From a virus, in IMG/VR virus record IMGVR_UViG_3300032322_000656, positions 1 through 22,760 of that record: 22,760 nt of DNA; one strand, given 5' to 3'. Shown one piece after another: positions 15,213 through 20,610 of this stretch. Numbering within the stretch: the first letter of the stretch is position 1; each line of letters opens with the position of its first letter. The notes below the pieces were generated by a model. That model saw nothing but the letters and a program-made list of their open reading frames with translations. It did not search any database and was not told the DNA's origin. Position numbers and translations under genes: made by a program.

Positions 15213-16203
15213 CGTTATCACCGATATGGCCCGGCGGCTCTGTAAGCGTCACCCAGACGCCCCGGCGAGGACGCTGGCCCGCCGCCTAGTGAAAGACTCC
15301 AAGGGGGCCATCACCATTGACCAGGCACGCAAGCGGATCGCTCGCCAGTTCGGCGTCCACGGCGTGAAGGCACGCAAAGAAGTGAAGCCCGCTGCACCTC
15401 GCCAGCCACGCCAAGCCGGCGAGCAACGCGCGATGCCAAAGAGTATGGCCGAAGCATGGACGCCGCATGTCATGGACGTGCTCGGGCCTGTCGGCATCAT
15501 CAGTGACGTGCATGTGCCGTATCACTCCGAGATTGCCGTGGCCGCTGCCATTGGCTACCTCAAAGAACAGGATCTGTCTGGCCTGCTGCTGAACGGCGAT
15601 ATCGCGGACTTCTACGCCATCTCGCGATACATGAAAGACCCAGCACAGCGGGACTTTAAGGGCGAGCTCGACGCCGTGCGGACGTTCATTGAATGGGTTC
15701 GCCACGAGTTCCCAGAGATCCCCATCGTGATGAAGGCCGGGAATCACGAGGAGCGGTGGACGCACTGGCTCTGGCAACACGCCGCAGAAATCAGCGACGA
15801 CCCGCGAATGAGCCTGGGGGCGTGGCTAGACTTGGACAAGCACAACGTGACGCTTGTGGAAGACCAGCGGCCCGTGATGCTCGGCAAGCTGCCCGTGCTG
15901 CATGGTCACGAACTTCCTCGAGGAATGGCCGCTCCGGTGAACGTCGCTCGAGGCGTGTTCTTGCGGACGGGTTCCAGTGGGCTAGTGGGCCATTCCCACC
16001 GCACCAGCAACCACGCCGAATCCGACATGTGGCACCACGAGACGGCATGTTGGAGCACCGGGTGCCTGTGCGATCTGCGGCCCGACTACGCCCGTATCAA
16101 TCGCTGGAACTGGGGCTTCGCAATGGCCACCGTCCACAAGGGTGGAGCATTCGACGTGCAGAACTATCGCGTGATGTCTGACGGCACGGTGCGGACTGCT
16201 TGA
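15202..16203 (+). CDS. Calcineurin-like metallophosphoesterase with N-terminal helical domain
   Basis: This 333-residue protein starts behind a textbook AAGGAGG (15189-15195). All calcineurin-type motifs are present in order: SDVH (D102, H104), NGDIAD (D133, D136), GNHE (N181, H182, E183), LHGH (H234) and VGHSH (263-266). It should therefore be an active two-metal phosphoesterase acting on a phosphodiester or phosphomonoester (nucleotide, nucleic acid or protein). Residues 1-55 form a separate helical unit (ARTLARRLVKDSKGAITIDQARKRIARQFG) that looks like a helix-turn-helix, then a basic linker (60-80), so the enzyme may be targeted to DNA. It overlaps the zincin gene by 11 nt. The substrate is unknown. 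Confidence 0.88.
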   Translation: MAGDVITDMARRLCKRHPDAPARTLARRLVKDSKGAITIDQARKRIARQFGVHGVKARKEVKPAAPRQPRQAGEQRAMPKSMAEAWTPHVMDVLGPVGIISDVHVPYHSEIAVAAAIGYLKEQDLSGLLLNGDIADFYAISRYMKDPAQRDFKGELDAVRTFIEWVRHEFPEIPIVMKAGNHEERWTHWLWQHAAEISDDPRMSLGAWLDLDKHNVTLVEDQRPVMLGKLPVLHGHELPRGMAAPVNVARGVFLRTGSSGLVGHSHRTSNHAESDMWHHETACWSTGCLCDLRPDYARINRWNWGFAMATVHKGGAFDVQNYRVMSDGTVRTA

Positions 16204-16260
16204 CGCTTTCCTGAAACTGCATGTTTGCCGGTTCCAGAAATACGCCCAAAGGTGGACAAT

Positions 16261-16752
16261 ATGACGACTGACATGCTCGACGCCAACGAACTTCTCCGCG
16301 CCGCCGTGGCCGCTCGAAGCGAGGCCCAGGCCGCGGGCAAGCCGCATGAGGAGTGGTATGGCGTGTCGCAGGCCGCGACGGAACCTAGGTACATGGATGA
16401 AAGTACCGAGGAAATGCAACGCCTCCGTGGCGACGGGCTCACGCGAGAACAGCCGAGCACCTCGCAGCGGTTCCTTGACTTGCTGGACGAGATGCGGCGG
16501 CTCCACGAATCCAAATCAAAAGACTATGGCAGTGAGACTGACCCGCTGGCCAACATCCGGCAGGGGGCCGAGTTCGTCGGCATTGAGCCGTGGCGTGGCT
16601 GCATGGTTCGCATTGCCGACAAGGTGCAGCGGCTCAAGACGTACTGCCGCACCGGGCGACTCGTTCACGAGGGCGTGCGGGACACGCTACTGGACCTTTC
16701 GGCGTACTCGCTGCTGGCCATCGTGCTCTTTGATGAGGGCAACGATGTCTGA
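16261..16752 (+). CDS. DUF1599/NMAD1-like protein
   Basis: This protein has 163 residues from ATG 16261; an upstream GTG at 16225 lacks a ribosome site, whereas AGGTGG lies close to the ATG. The C-terminal half fits DUF1599, also described as nucleotide modification associated domain 1. Visible elements are the KSKDYG turn (85-90), DPLANIRQGAEFVGIEPWRG (94-113), RIADKVQRLKTY (117-128) and the terminal helix DTLLDLSAYSLLAIVLFDEG (141-160). The domain is all-alpha and MazG-like, and is linked by comparative genomics to modified nucleotide metabolism in phages. The N-terminal ~60 residues are less conserved in appearance. The role here is inferred, possibly nucleotide pool control. It overlaps the next gene by 8 nt. 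Confidence 0.8.
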   Translation: MTTDMLDANELLRAAVAARSEAQAAGKPHEEWYGVSQAATEPRYMDESTEEMQRLRGDGLTREQPSTSQRFLDLLDEMRRLHESKSKDYGSETDPLANIRQGAEFVGIEPWRGCMVRIADKVQRLKTYCRTGRLVHEGVRDTLLDLSAYSLLAIVLFDEGNDV

Positions 16753-16915
16753 GCCGCTGACCGCCGACGACATCGCACGAATGACGCACCGAGCCCGCCG
16801 GTTCCAAGGTGCGTGGACCGGCACCAGCGGCACGCTCGCGGCCGACGTGATGCGGCTCCTGGAGGAGCGTAGGCGGCTCCTCGCGGAGTTGGCGTTGGCG
16901 AAGCAGACGACCTAG
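16745..16915 (+). CDS. Small helical protein of unknown function
   Basis: This protein has 56 residues from ATG 16745, which overlaps the preceding gene by 8 nt. The sequence is mostly helical, with a Leu/Arg/Glu-rich C-terminal helix (ADVMRLLEERRRLLAELALAK) that could form a coiled coil. No motif is recognised. It is the last rightward gene before the convergent integrase gene. The longer open frame in the same phase, beginning at 16346, is shadow of the DUF1599 gene. Confidence 0.55.
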   Translation: MSEPLTADDIARMTHRARRFQGAWTGTSGTLAADVMRLLEERRRLLAELALAKQTT

Positions 16916-17063
16916 GCCAGGGCTTGAGCGGCGCGGGTTTTCACCCTTTCCCCGCGTCGCTCGCCCTGTGCTGGGTACGGCATTTCACGCTGATTGCCTG
17001 ACAGGCAATAACGGCGAAATGCCATGCCCGGCCCGTGTCACGTTTTGCGGCACAAAAACTTGG
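16916..17063. terminator. Convergent intergenic region with two strong dyads
   Basis: This region separates the rightward operon from the leftward integrase gene. Stem 1: GAGCGGCGCGGG (16926-16937) pairs with CCCGCGTCGCTC (16951-16962), 12 bp with one G-U pair and a 13-nt loop; GGC (16921-16923) and GCC (16963-16965) can extend it. No clear T-run follows on either strand. Stem 2: GGCATTTC (16979-16986) pairs with GAAATGCC (17016-17023) and encloses an inner palindrome of ATTGCCTG (16993-17000) and CAGGCAAT (17002-17009) with a single central A. The region probably ends transcription from one or both sides; the inner palindrome could alternatively be a protein-binding site. Confidence 0.6.
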
Positions 17064-17966
17064 CTACCGCGGCAATCCGGGCCCGCCGTCTAGGGGCGGC
17101 AGCAGTTCGTGCGGCTTCGGCCCGCGTTCCGACATGCGGGGATCTAGGTACCACCGCTTCGTGACGGCAGGGCTGGCGTGGCCGGCGAATGCCACGGGAT
17201 CACCCCCTGCCCCAGCAATCTGGGAAATCGCGGTTCGGCGGATCTGATGCCAGGCCAGCCGCTTTCCGCTGAGCCCCGCCACCGCCATGATGGTCTTTAG
17301 CCTGTGGTAGACGTGTGTTGGTGCCTGCGGCCACGGCAGCAGTTCTGGGTGTCCTTGGGCCACCACTCGGTCCAGCCTGTCACAGAGGCTTTCTGAAAGC
17401 CCGTAGACGCGGCCTCGACGGCCGCCCTTCCTGGCGGCTGGTTGCACCGTCAGCGTTGGCCGGCGGTAGTCGGTGGCCGGCGTGGCCAATAGAGCCCCGA
17501 TTCGCTCGCCTGTCTCGTACGCCAGTTGGATGGCCGCAGAAAACCACTGAGACGCCGGGATCGTGCCTACGGCGCCCGCCGCCTGGCCGGCGGCTGCGAA
17601 TAGCCTCTGCATCTCCTCGACCGTCCAGGCGGTCGGTACGCGGTCTGGCAGCACGCTAGGCGGGCACGTCGGCATCCGTTCCAGCCCCGGCACCCGACGT
17701 TCCCACGCGAGTCGAGCCAAGGCGAGAAGCTGCGTCCGCTCCTTTTCCGCGGTGTATGGCGACCGGCTGGCGGCTCGATGCTCCAGATACCGGGCCAAAA
17801 GCAACTCGTCTAGGTGCTCGATGCCGGCGGCGTCCGCGATCCCCTCGGCCTCGAGCCAACGCGAGAACTGAATGAAGAGGTTGTCATAGAGCCGCACCGT
17901 CTGCTGGCTGCGGCCCCGCAGCTTGAGTGGACGGTAGGTGGTTTTGAAGAACTCGGAGAGCGTCAT
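17064..17966 (-). CDS. int: Tyrosine recombinase / phage integrase
   Basis: This 300-residue enzyme should integrate and, with an excisionase, excise the phage genome. Catalytic residues are all visible: R155 (ETGERIGALL), K180 (QPAARK, beta-hairpin), H240 and R243 (WHQIRRT), H263 (AGHAS) and Y273 (KRWYLDP). The N-terminal ~100 residues form the helical core-binding domain (SQQTVRLYDNLFIQFSRWL ... LLLARYLEHRAA). No separate arm-binding domain is obvious, so it may be a compact type of integrase. It is the only minus-strand gene in the window. Its 5' end faces the tRNA-like att candidate at 18021-18038 and the excisionase-like gene, the normal arrangement for a lysogeny module. Confidence 0.95.
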   Translation of the reverse strand: MTLSEFFKTTYRPLKLRGRSQQTVRLYDNLFIQFSRWLEAEGIADAAGIEHLDELLLARYLEHRAASRSPYTAEKERTQLLALARLAWERRVPGLERMPTCPPSVLPDRVPTAWTVEEMQRLFAAAGQAAGAVGTIPASQWFSAAIQLAYETGERIGALLATPATDYRRPTLTVQPAARKGGRRGRVYGLSESLCDRLDRVVAQGHPELLPWPQAPTHVYHRLKTIMAVAGLSGKRLAWHQIRRTAISQIAGAGGDPVAFAGHASPAVTKRWYLDPRMSERGPKPHELLPPLDGGPGLPR

Positions 17967-18020
17967 GGCGTCGGCCTTTGCGTGAACAGATTTCCACTAC
18001 TCGCGATAGTGTACAAACCC

Positions 18021-18038
18021 CGAATCCTGCCCCCGCCA
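18021..18038 (+). other. attP: Candidate attP core: tRNA 3'-end identity segment
   Basis: CGAATCCTGCCCCCGCCA reads as the last 18 nt of a tRNA gene without encoded CCA. CGAAT is T-loop positions 56-60, CCTGC the 3' T-stem strand, CCCCGCC the 3' acceptor strand and A the discriminator. The bases to the left do not provide a matching T-stem (GCAGG) or the TT of the T-loop, so no complete tRNA is encoded. This is what is expected of a phage att core that restores the 3' end of a host tRNA gene on integration. It lies about 55 nt from the integrase start. The acceptor partner would be GGCGGGG, seen for example in some tRNA-Tyr genes; the identity of the tRNA is a guess. Confidence 0.66.
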
Positions 18039-18144
18039 TTCTGATTTGGTCGTTTCGTCAGGTGTCTGCACCCTACTGCCGCGGCTAACGCCGGGGCAAC
18101 GAATGGGTTGAATGGGGTTCTGGACGCCGGTGCGTACTGTTGCT

Positions 18145-18173
18145 TTGACGCAACTTCAAAAGTCGCGTAGCAT
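18145..18173 (+). promoter_or_regulatory. Sigma70-like promoter for the HTH gene
   Basis: TTGACG (18145-18150), a 17-nt spacer, then TAGCAT (18168-18173). The -10 ends 7 nt before ATG 18181, so the transcript would begin at or next to the start codon, giving a leaderless mRNA if that ATG is used. Confidence 0.55.
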
Positions 18174-18180
18174 TTGGGTC

Positions 18181-18453
18181 ATGGTGGCAATGGCTGTCGA
18201 TTACGATTGGATCTCGGTGCAGCGGGCCGCAGAGCTGGCTGGATGCTCCGAGCAATACATCCGCCGTCTCGTGCTGGACAACATCAGCCCCGGCGACAGC
18301 CGCACGTCCAGCGGGCCGCTTGAAGGGTGGCGAGCCAACGGCAAGGCGTGGATGGTCAGCCACAAGTCGGTGCTCGAGTTCTCCAAGACCCTGACAACCA
18401 GGGCAAAGAAGAACGCCAGCAAGCGAACTGCGAAGAAGTCCCGGAAAAAATAG
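18181..18453 (+). CDS. Excisionase-like helix-turn-helix DNA-binding protein
   Basis: This protein has 90 residues from ATG 18181 (ATG 18190 is an alternative start). Residues 10-30 (WISVQRAAELAGCSEQYIRRL) form a MerR/excisionase-type helix-turn-helix, followed by a wing-like 'GWRANGKAWMVSHKSVLEF' (49-67), the standard layout of phage excisionase-family domains. The last 18 residues are strongly basic (TRAKKNASKRTAKKSRKK), probably for non-specific DNA contact. Being first in the rightward early operon and next to the att region and integrase, it is a good candidate for the recombination directionality factor or an early regulator. There is no Shine-Dalgarno upstream of the ATG. The longer frame from 18112 would begin before the promoter. 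Confidence 0.78.
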   Translation: MVAMAVDYDWISVQRAAELAGCSEQYIRRLVLDNISPGDSRTSSGPLEGWRANGKAWMVSHKSVLEFSKTLTTRAKKNASKRTAKKSRKK

Positions 18454-18491
18454 GGCTTTCCGCAGCTAGGAAAAAATCTTTTCAAGTCCCC

Positions 18492-18519
18492 TTGACCGTA
18501 GTTGCGATAACGCTATCTT
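18492..18519 (+). promoter_or_regulatory. Sigma70-like early promoter 1
   Basis: TTGACC (18492-18497), a 16-nt spacer, then TATCTT (18514-18519). GATA and TATC around the end of the spacer form a small dyad (GATA-acgc-TATC). It lies about 50 nt upstream of the 25-codon reading frame. The hexamers are identical to those of the promoter at 18674-18703. Confidence 0.55.
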
Positions 18520-18568
18520 AGTCGCCGTGGCATGGATGCTGCGGCTGAAACGTCACGGAGGAAACGAG

Positions 18569-18646
18569 ATGAACGTCGAGCTCTGGGTCGAACTGGTTTT
18601 GGTCATCGTCCGCATCATTTCCGCGGGTTCTTTTGATGCCCTGTAG
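18569..18646 (+). CDS. 25-residue hydrophobic peptide
   Basis: A short frame from ATG 18569 to TAG 18646 with a near-perfect ribosome site: GGAGG (18557-18561) 7 nt before the ATG. The peptide has a short acidic N-terminus (MNVELWVE), a hydrophobic segment (LVLVIVRIISAG) and a short polar end (SFDAL). It could form a single membrane helix, although it contains one Arg. It has its own upstream promoter and is separated from the next gene by a second promoter. The function is unknown. Size and hydrophobicity recall small membrane peptides such as type I toxins or small phage membrane regulators, but no homology is claimed. Confidence 0.5.
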   Translation: MNVELWVELVLVIVRIISAGSFDAL

Positions 18647-18673
18647 TGGCAATAACGCAACCTGGAAAGATGC

Positions 18674-18703
18674 TTGACCAGATAGTGAACATCCGTATAT
18701 CTT
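18674..18703 (+). promoter_or_regulatory. Sigma70-like early promoter 2
   Basis: TTGACC (18674-18679), an 18-nt spacer, then TATCTT (18698-18703); TATAT overlaps as 18696-18700. It lies about 25 nt upstream of ATG 18729 and repeats the hexamers of the promoter at 18492-18519. It would drive the gene at 18729 and possibly the RecT operon. Confidence 0.55.
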
Positions 18704-18728
18704 GCCCCATCACAAGAAGGAGACAGCC

Positions 18729-18959
18729 ATGACCATGACAAACAGCACCAGCCCTGCGGAAAAGGAGTACCTAGCCGCAGTAGCCGGCCTGCACGAGCAG
18801 ACCGTCAGCCGTCGCGTCTACGCCGTCGGAGACTTCGTGAGCGGCGTATCCGCCGGCAAGCGATGGAGCGGCCGGATCTGGAACGTGGAGGGCAACCGGC
18901 TCTCAATCGAGATCGACGGCGGCTGGCTCGCGGTGAGTGCCAACGATGTCACGCATTGA
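18729..18959 (+). CDS. Small SH3-like protein of unknown function
   Basis: This protein has 76 residues from ATG 18729, preceded by AAGGAG (18717-18722) at a 6-nt spacing; the frame is open slightly further upstream but without a ribosome site. After a short helical N-terminus (SPAEKEYLAAVAGLHEQ), residues 31-76 (YAVGDFVSGVSAGKRWSGRIWNVEGNRLSIEIDGGWLAVSANDVTH) look like a small five-strand barrel of the KOW/SH3 type often used to bind nucleic acid or proteins. Two possible starts (MTM) are three codons apart. No named family is recognised. It is an early gene by position. Confidence 0.65.
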   Translation: MTMTNSTSPAEKEYLAAVAGLHEQTVSRRVYAVGDFVSGVSAGKRWSGRIWNVEGNRLSIEIDGGWLAVSANDVTH

Positions 18960-19138
18960 CGGGTATGCCACGGTTAAGTGACAGGACCGGCGTCCAGCGG
19001 AGCTAGTCGCCGGAAGGAGTGGGGCGGAGCCCCAGCAGCAAGGACGCACGAACCCGCCCGCCAGCATGATGCGAAACGGGCTATTCATACCAGGAAAACG
19101 ACACGAATCGTCGTTTTTGAAATACGAAAGGACGCGAC
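18960..19138 (+). promoter_or_regulatory. Structured leader region upstream of recT
   Basis: No gene is credible here. Several stems are visible: CCGGCG (18987-18992) with CGCCGG (19008-19013); alternatively GGAC (18984-18987) with GTCC (18992-18995); TGGGGC (19020-19025) with GCCCCA (19029-19034), a tight 3-nt loop; GGGCGG (19022-19027) with CCGCCC (19054-19059) as a competing pairing; and AAAACGAC (19095-19102) with GTCGTTTT (19110-19117), a terminator-like A/T-edged hairpin just before the recT ribosome site. Competing pairings could act as an attenuator or a small structured RNA. No known riboswitch class is recognised. Confidence 0.4.
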
Positions 19139-20002
19139 ATGACGACGGAAATCAGCACACAACGAGCCAACGGGCTGGCTCTTCAATCATTCGACGACGC
19201 CTTCCGGTTCTCCAAGATGGTGGCGGCCAGCGAGTTTGCCCCCAAGGACTTCAAGGGCAAGCCCGAGTCGTGCCTGCTGGCTATCCAGCACGGTAGCGAA
19301 GTAGGCCTGAGCCCGATGCAGTCTCTCCAGAGCATCGCGGTCATCAACGGCAGGCCGACGATCTGGGGCGACGCCGCCCTGGCCCTGGTGCAGAGCAGTG
19401 CGGTCTGCGAGTACGTCCGCGAGTTCACCGAGGGCGACGGCGACAACATGGCCGCCGTCTGCGAGGCCAAGCGTCGAGGCTACCCGGCGCCCACGACGGT
19501 GCGGTTCTCGGTGGCCGACGCCAAGAAGGCCGGCTTGTGGGGCAAGTCCGGCCCGTGGACTCAGTACCCGGCTCGGATGCTGACGCTGCGGGCTCGCGGC
19601 TTCGCTCTGCGGAATGCGTTCGCTGACGCCCTGCGTGGGCTCATCACGGCCGAGGAAGCCCAGGACTACCCGGCGAGCGAACCGGCGAAGGAGCCTGTCG
19701 TGGTGCGGCCCAAGTTCACCGAGCCGGCTACGCCGAAGGTGGAGGCCACCGCAGTGGCAACGGCCACGTTCACGGACATGGAGCGGAGCCGCACGGCCAT
19801 CAACAAGGCTTCTGCGGTGCCAGCCCTGGAGCGCATGCAGGCCATCATCGACGAGCGGCTGAAAAGCGGCTTTTACTCGCCGGCCCAGGCCGACGAACTG
19901 TTGAACTTGATTCACGGCAAGCTCGATTGGCTCACCACCCAGCCCGAGGACCGCGGGCAGGAGTTCCCGCACGAGGCCTCACAGCACGAGGTGCAGGCAT
20001 GA
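19139..20002 (+). CDS. recT: RecT-family single-strand annealing protein
   Basis: The 287-residue protein promotes annealing of single-stranded DNA during phage recombination and replication repair. The core matches RecT: a central 'GKPESCLLAIQHGSEVGLSPMQ' region, 'SIAVINGRPTIWGDAALALVQ' (about residues 65-87), then 'TVRFSVADAKKAGLWGKSGPWTQYPARMLTLRARGFALRNAFADALRGLITAEEA'. The 'GL.p.qal..i.vI.Gkp.iwgd..lalv' and 'W..yP..Ml..Ra...a.r..f.d...G' patterns are decisive. The C-terminal ~100 residues (Pro/Ala-rich linker, then a helical Asp/Glu segment) are variable and may bind partners. Start ATG 19139 follows an AAAGGA. No adjacent RecE- or YqaJ-type exonuclease is seen; the nuclease candidate at 21986 may fill that role. 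Confidence 0.9.
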   Translation: MTTEISTQRANGLALQSFDDAFRFSKMVAASEFAPKDFKGKPESCLLAIQHGSEVGLSPMQSLQSIAVINGRPTIWGDAALALVQSSAVCEYVREFTEGDGDNMAAVCEAKRRGYPAPTTVRFSVADAKKAGLWGKSGPWTQYPARMLTLRARGFALRNAFADALRGLITAEEAQDYPASEPAKEPVVVRPKFTEPATPKVEATAVATATFTDMERSRTAINKASAVPALERMQAIIDERLKSGFYSPAQADELLNLIHGKLDWLTTQPEDRGQEFPHEASQHEVQA

Positions 20003-20208
20003 CACGCTACCCCACCATCACCGACGTGATCGTGTACTTGCGAGCCAGCGGTCAGTTGGCCATGGCGCTGGCCGTCGAGCGGCTCCAGGGCAACTACGGC
20101 CGGCTCAAGGAAGCGAGCGAGGCCAACGTGGAGGCGTACCGACGGCTCCAAGCGAAGTACGAACCGCGACCGCAGCAGCCGCCTGGACCAACCTGGACCG
20201 GAGATTGA
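19999..20208 (+). CDS. Small helical protein downstream of recT
   Basis: This protein has 69 residues from ATG 19999, which overlaps the recT stop (ATGA), so it is probably translated by coupling. The sequence is helical (YPTITDVIVYLRASGQLAMALAVERLQGNYGRLKEASEANVEAYRRLQAKYE) with a Pro/Gln-rich end, and could form a coiled coil. No family or motif is recognised. The tight coupling suggests a role with RecT, but this is inference. Confidence 0.6.
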   Translation: MTRYPTITDVIVYLRASGQLAMALAVERLQGNYGRLKEASEANVEAYRRLQAKYEPRPQQPPGPTWTGD

Positions 20209-20367
20209 CTCAACGCCGGGCTCGCGGCGTCAACCGGTGCTAAGCCGGCGAGCAGCCATCGCACTTTAGAGGCGTCATATCAGTGCAGCCGCGGCCGACG
20301 CACTTCACGTTGGTGACGCGACCGGATGCCGCACGTTACGCGGCCAAAACACGCGAAAGGATTTGTG
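20209..20367. other. Intergenic region with a short hairpin
   Basis: No gene is visible. ACGCCG (20213-20218) pairs with CGGCGT (20225-20230) around a 6-nt loop, immediately after the stop of the recT-coupled gene. There is no T-run, so termination is uncertain. I see no convincing promoter in the rest. GAAAGGA ahead of 20368 is the ribosome site of the next gene. Confidence 0.4.
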
Positions 20368-20556
20368 ATGAGCGACGAGACGTACTTTGTCACCGCAGAC
20401 GGCCGCGCGATGTGCCGGTGCTACGACTGCCGCTGCCTCGTTGAGTTGATGCATGGCCGCAAGCTCAACGTCGAGGTTGGCGAAGGCGGCAAGGTTGTTG
20501 GCGTGTTGTGCGACAAGTGCCACGCCACTCTTGAAAAGGCCAAGAACGTCTCTTGA
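20368..20556 (+). CDS. Small zinc-binding protein of unknown function
   Basis: This protein has 62 residues from ATG 20368 behind GAAAGGA (GTG 20365 would add one residue). Cysteines are C16, C18, C21 and C23 (CRCYDCRC) and CDKC (48-51), followed by His52, the layout of a two-cluster zinc finger or ribbon. Between them lies a beta hairpin (RKLNVEVGEGGKVVGVL). No named family is recognised; DNA or protein binding is likely. It is followed by a 7-bp hairpin without a T-run and then by the ParB-methyltransferase gene, so it may be part of the same early unit. Confidence 0.66.
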   Translation: MSDETYFVTADGRAMCRCYDCRCLVELMHGRKLNVEVGEGGKVVGVLCDKCHATLEKAKNVS

Positions 20557-20559
20557 CGG

Positions 20560-20579
20560 CTGTGCCATGGTGGGCACGG
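20560..20579 (+). other. Hairpin between zinc-binding gene and methyltransferase gene
   Basis: CTGTGCC (20560-20566) pairs with GGCACGG (20573-20579), 7 bp including one U-G pair, loop of 6 nt. It starts 3 nt after the stop of the upstream gene and has no T-run. It could slow or reduce transcription into the methyltransferase gene or protect the upstream message. Confidence 0.35.
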
Positions 20580-20610
20580 GTTCCAAAACGCAACGCACGG
20601 AGGCAGTGAC

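Larger units (their letters stand above)
17967..18180. other. Integrase-HTH divergent intergenic region (attP region)
   Basis: No gene is visible. It holds the divergent starts of int (minus) and the HTH gene (plus). Visible elements are an imperfect dyad CACTA (17995-17999) / TAGTG (18007-18011), the tRNA 3'-end-like segment at 18021-18038, direct repeats GAATGGGTT (18101-18109) and GAATGGGGTT (18110-18119) with an inverted GAATGG at 18036-18041, and a sigma70-like promoter at 18145-18173. The repeats could be integrase arm sites or operators. I found no convincing promoter for int. Confidence 0.6.

Noticed and set aside
18965-19006. 13-codon frame that could be a leader peptide before recT
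   Set aside because: No Shine-Dalgarno and no regulatory codon run; short frames of this kind are expected by chance.
19066-19296. 76-codon frame overlapping the start of recT
   Set aside because: It runs out of frame through recT, and the recT start has a better ribosome site and clear family sequence.
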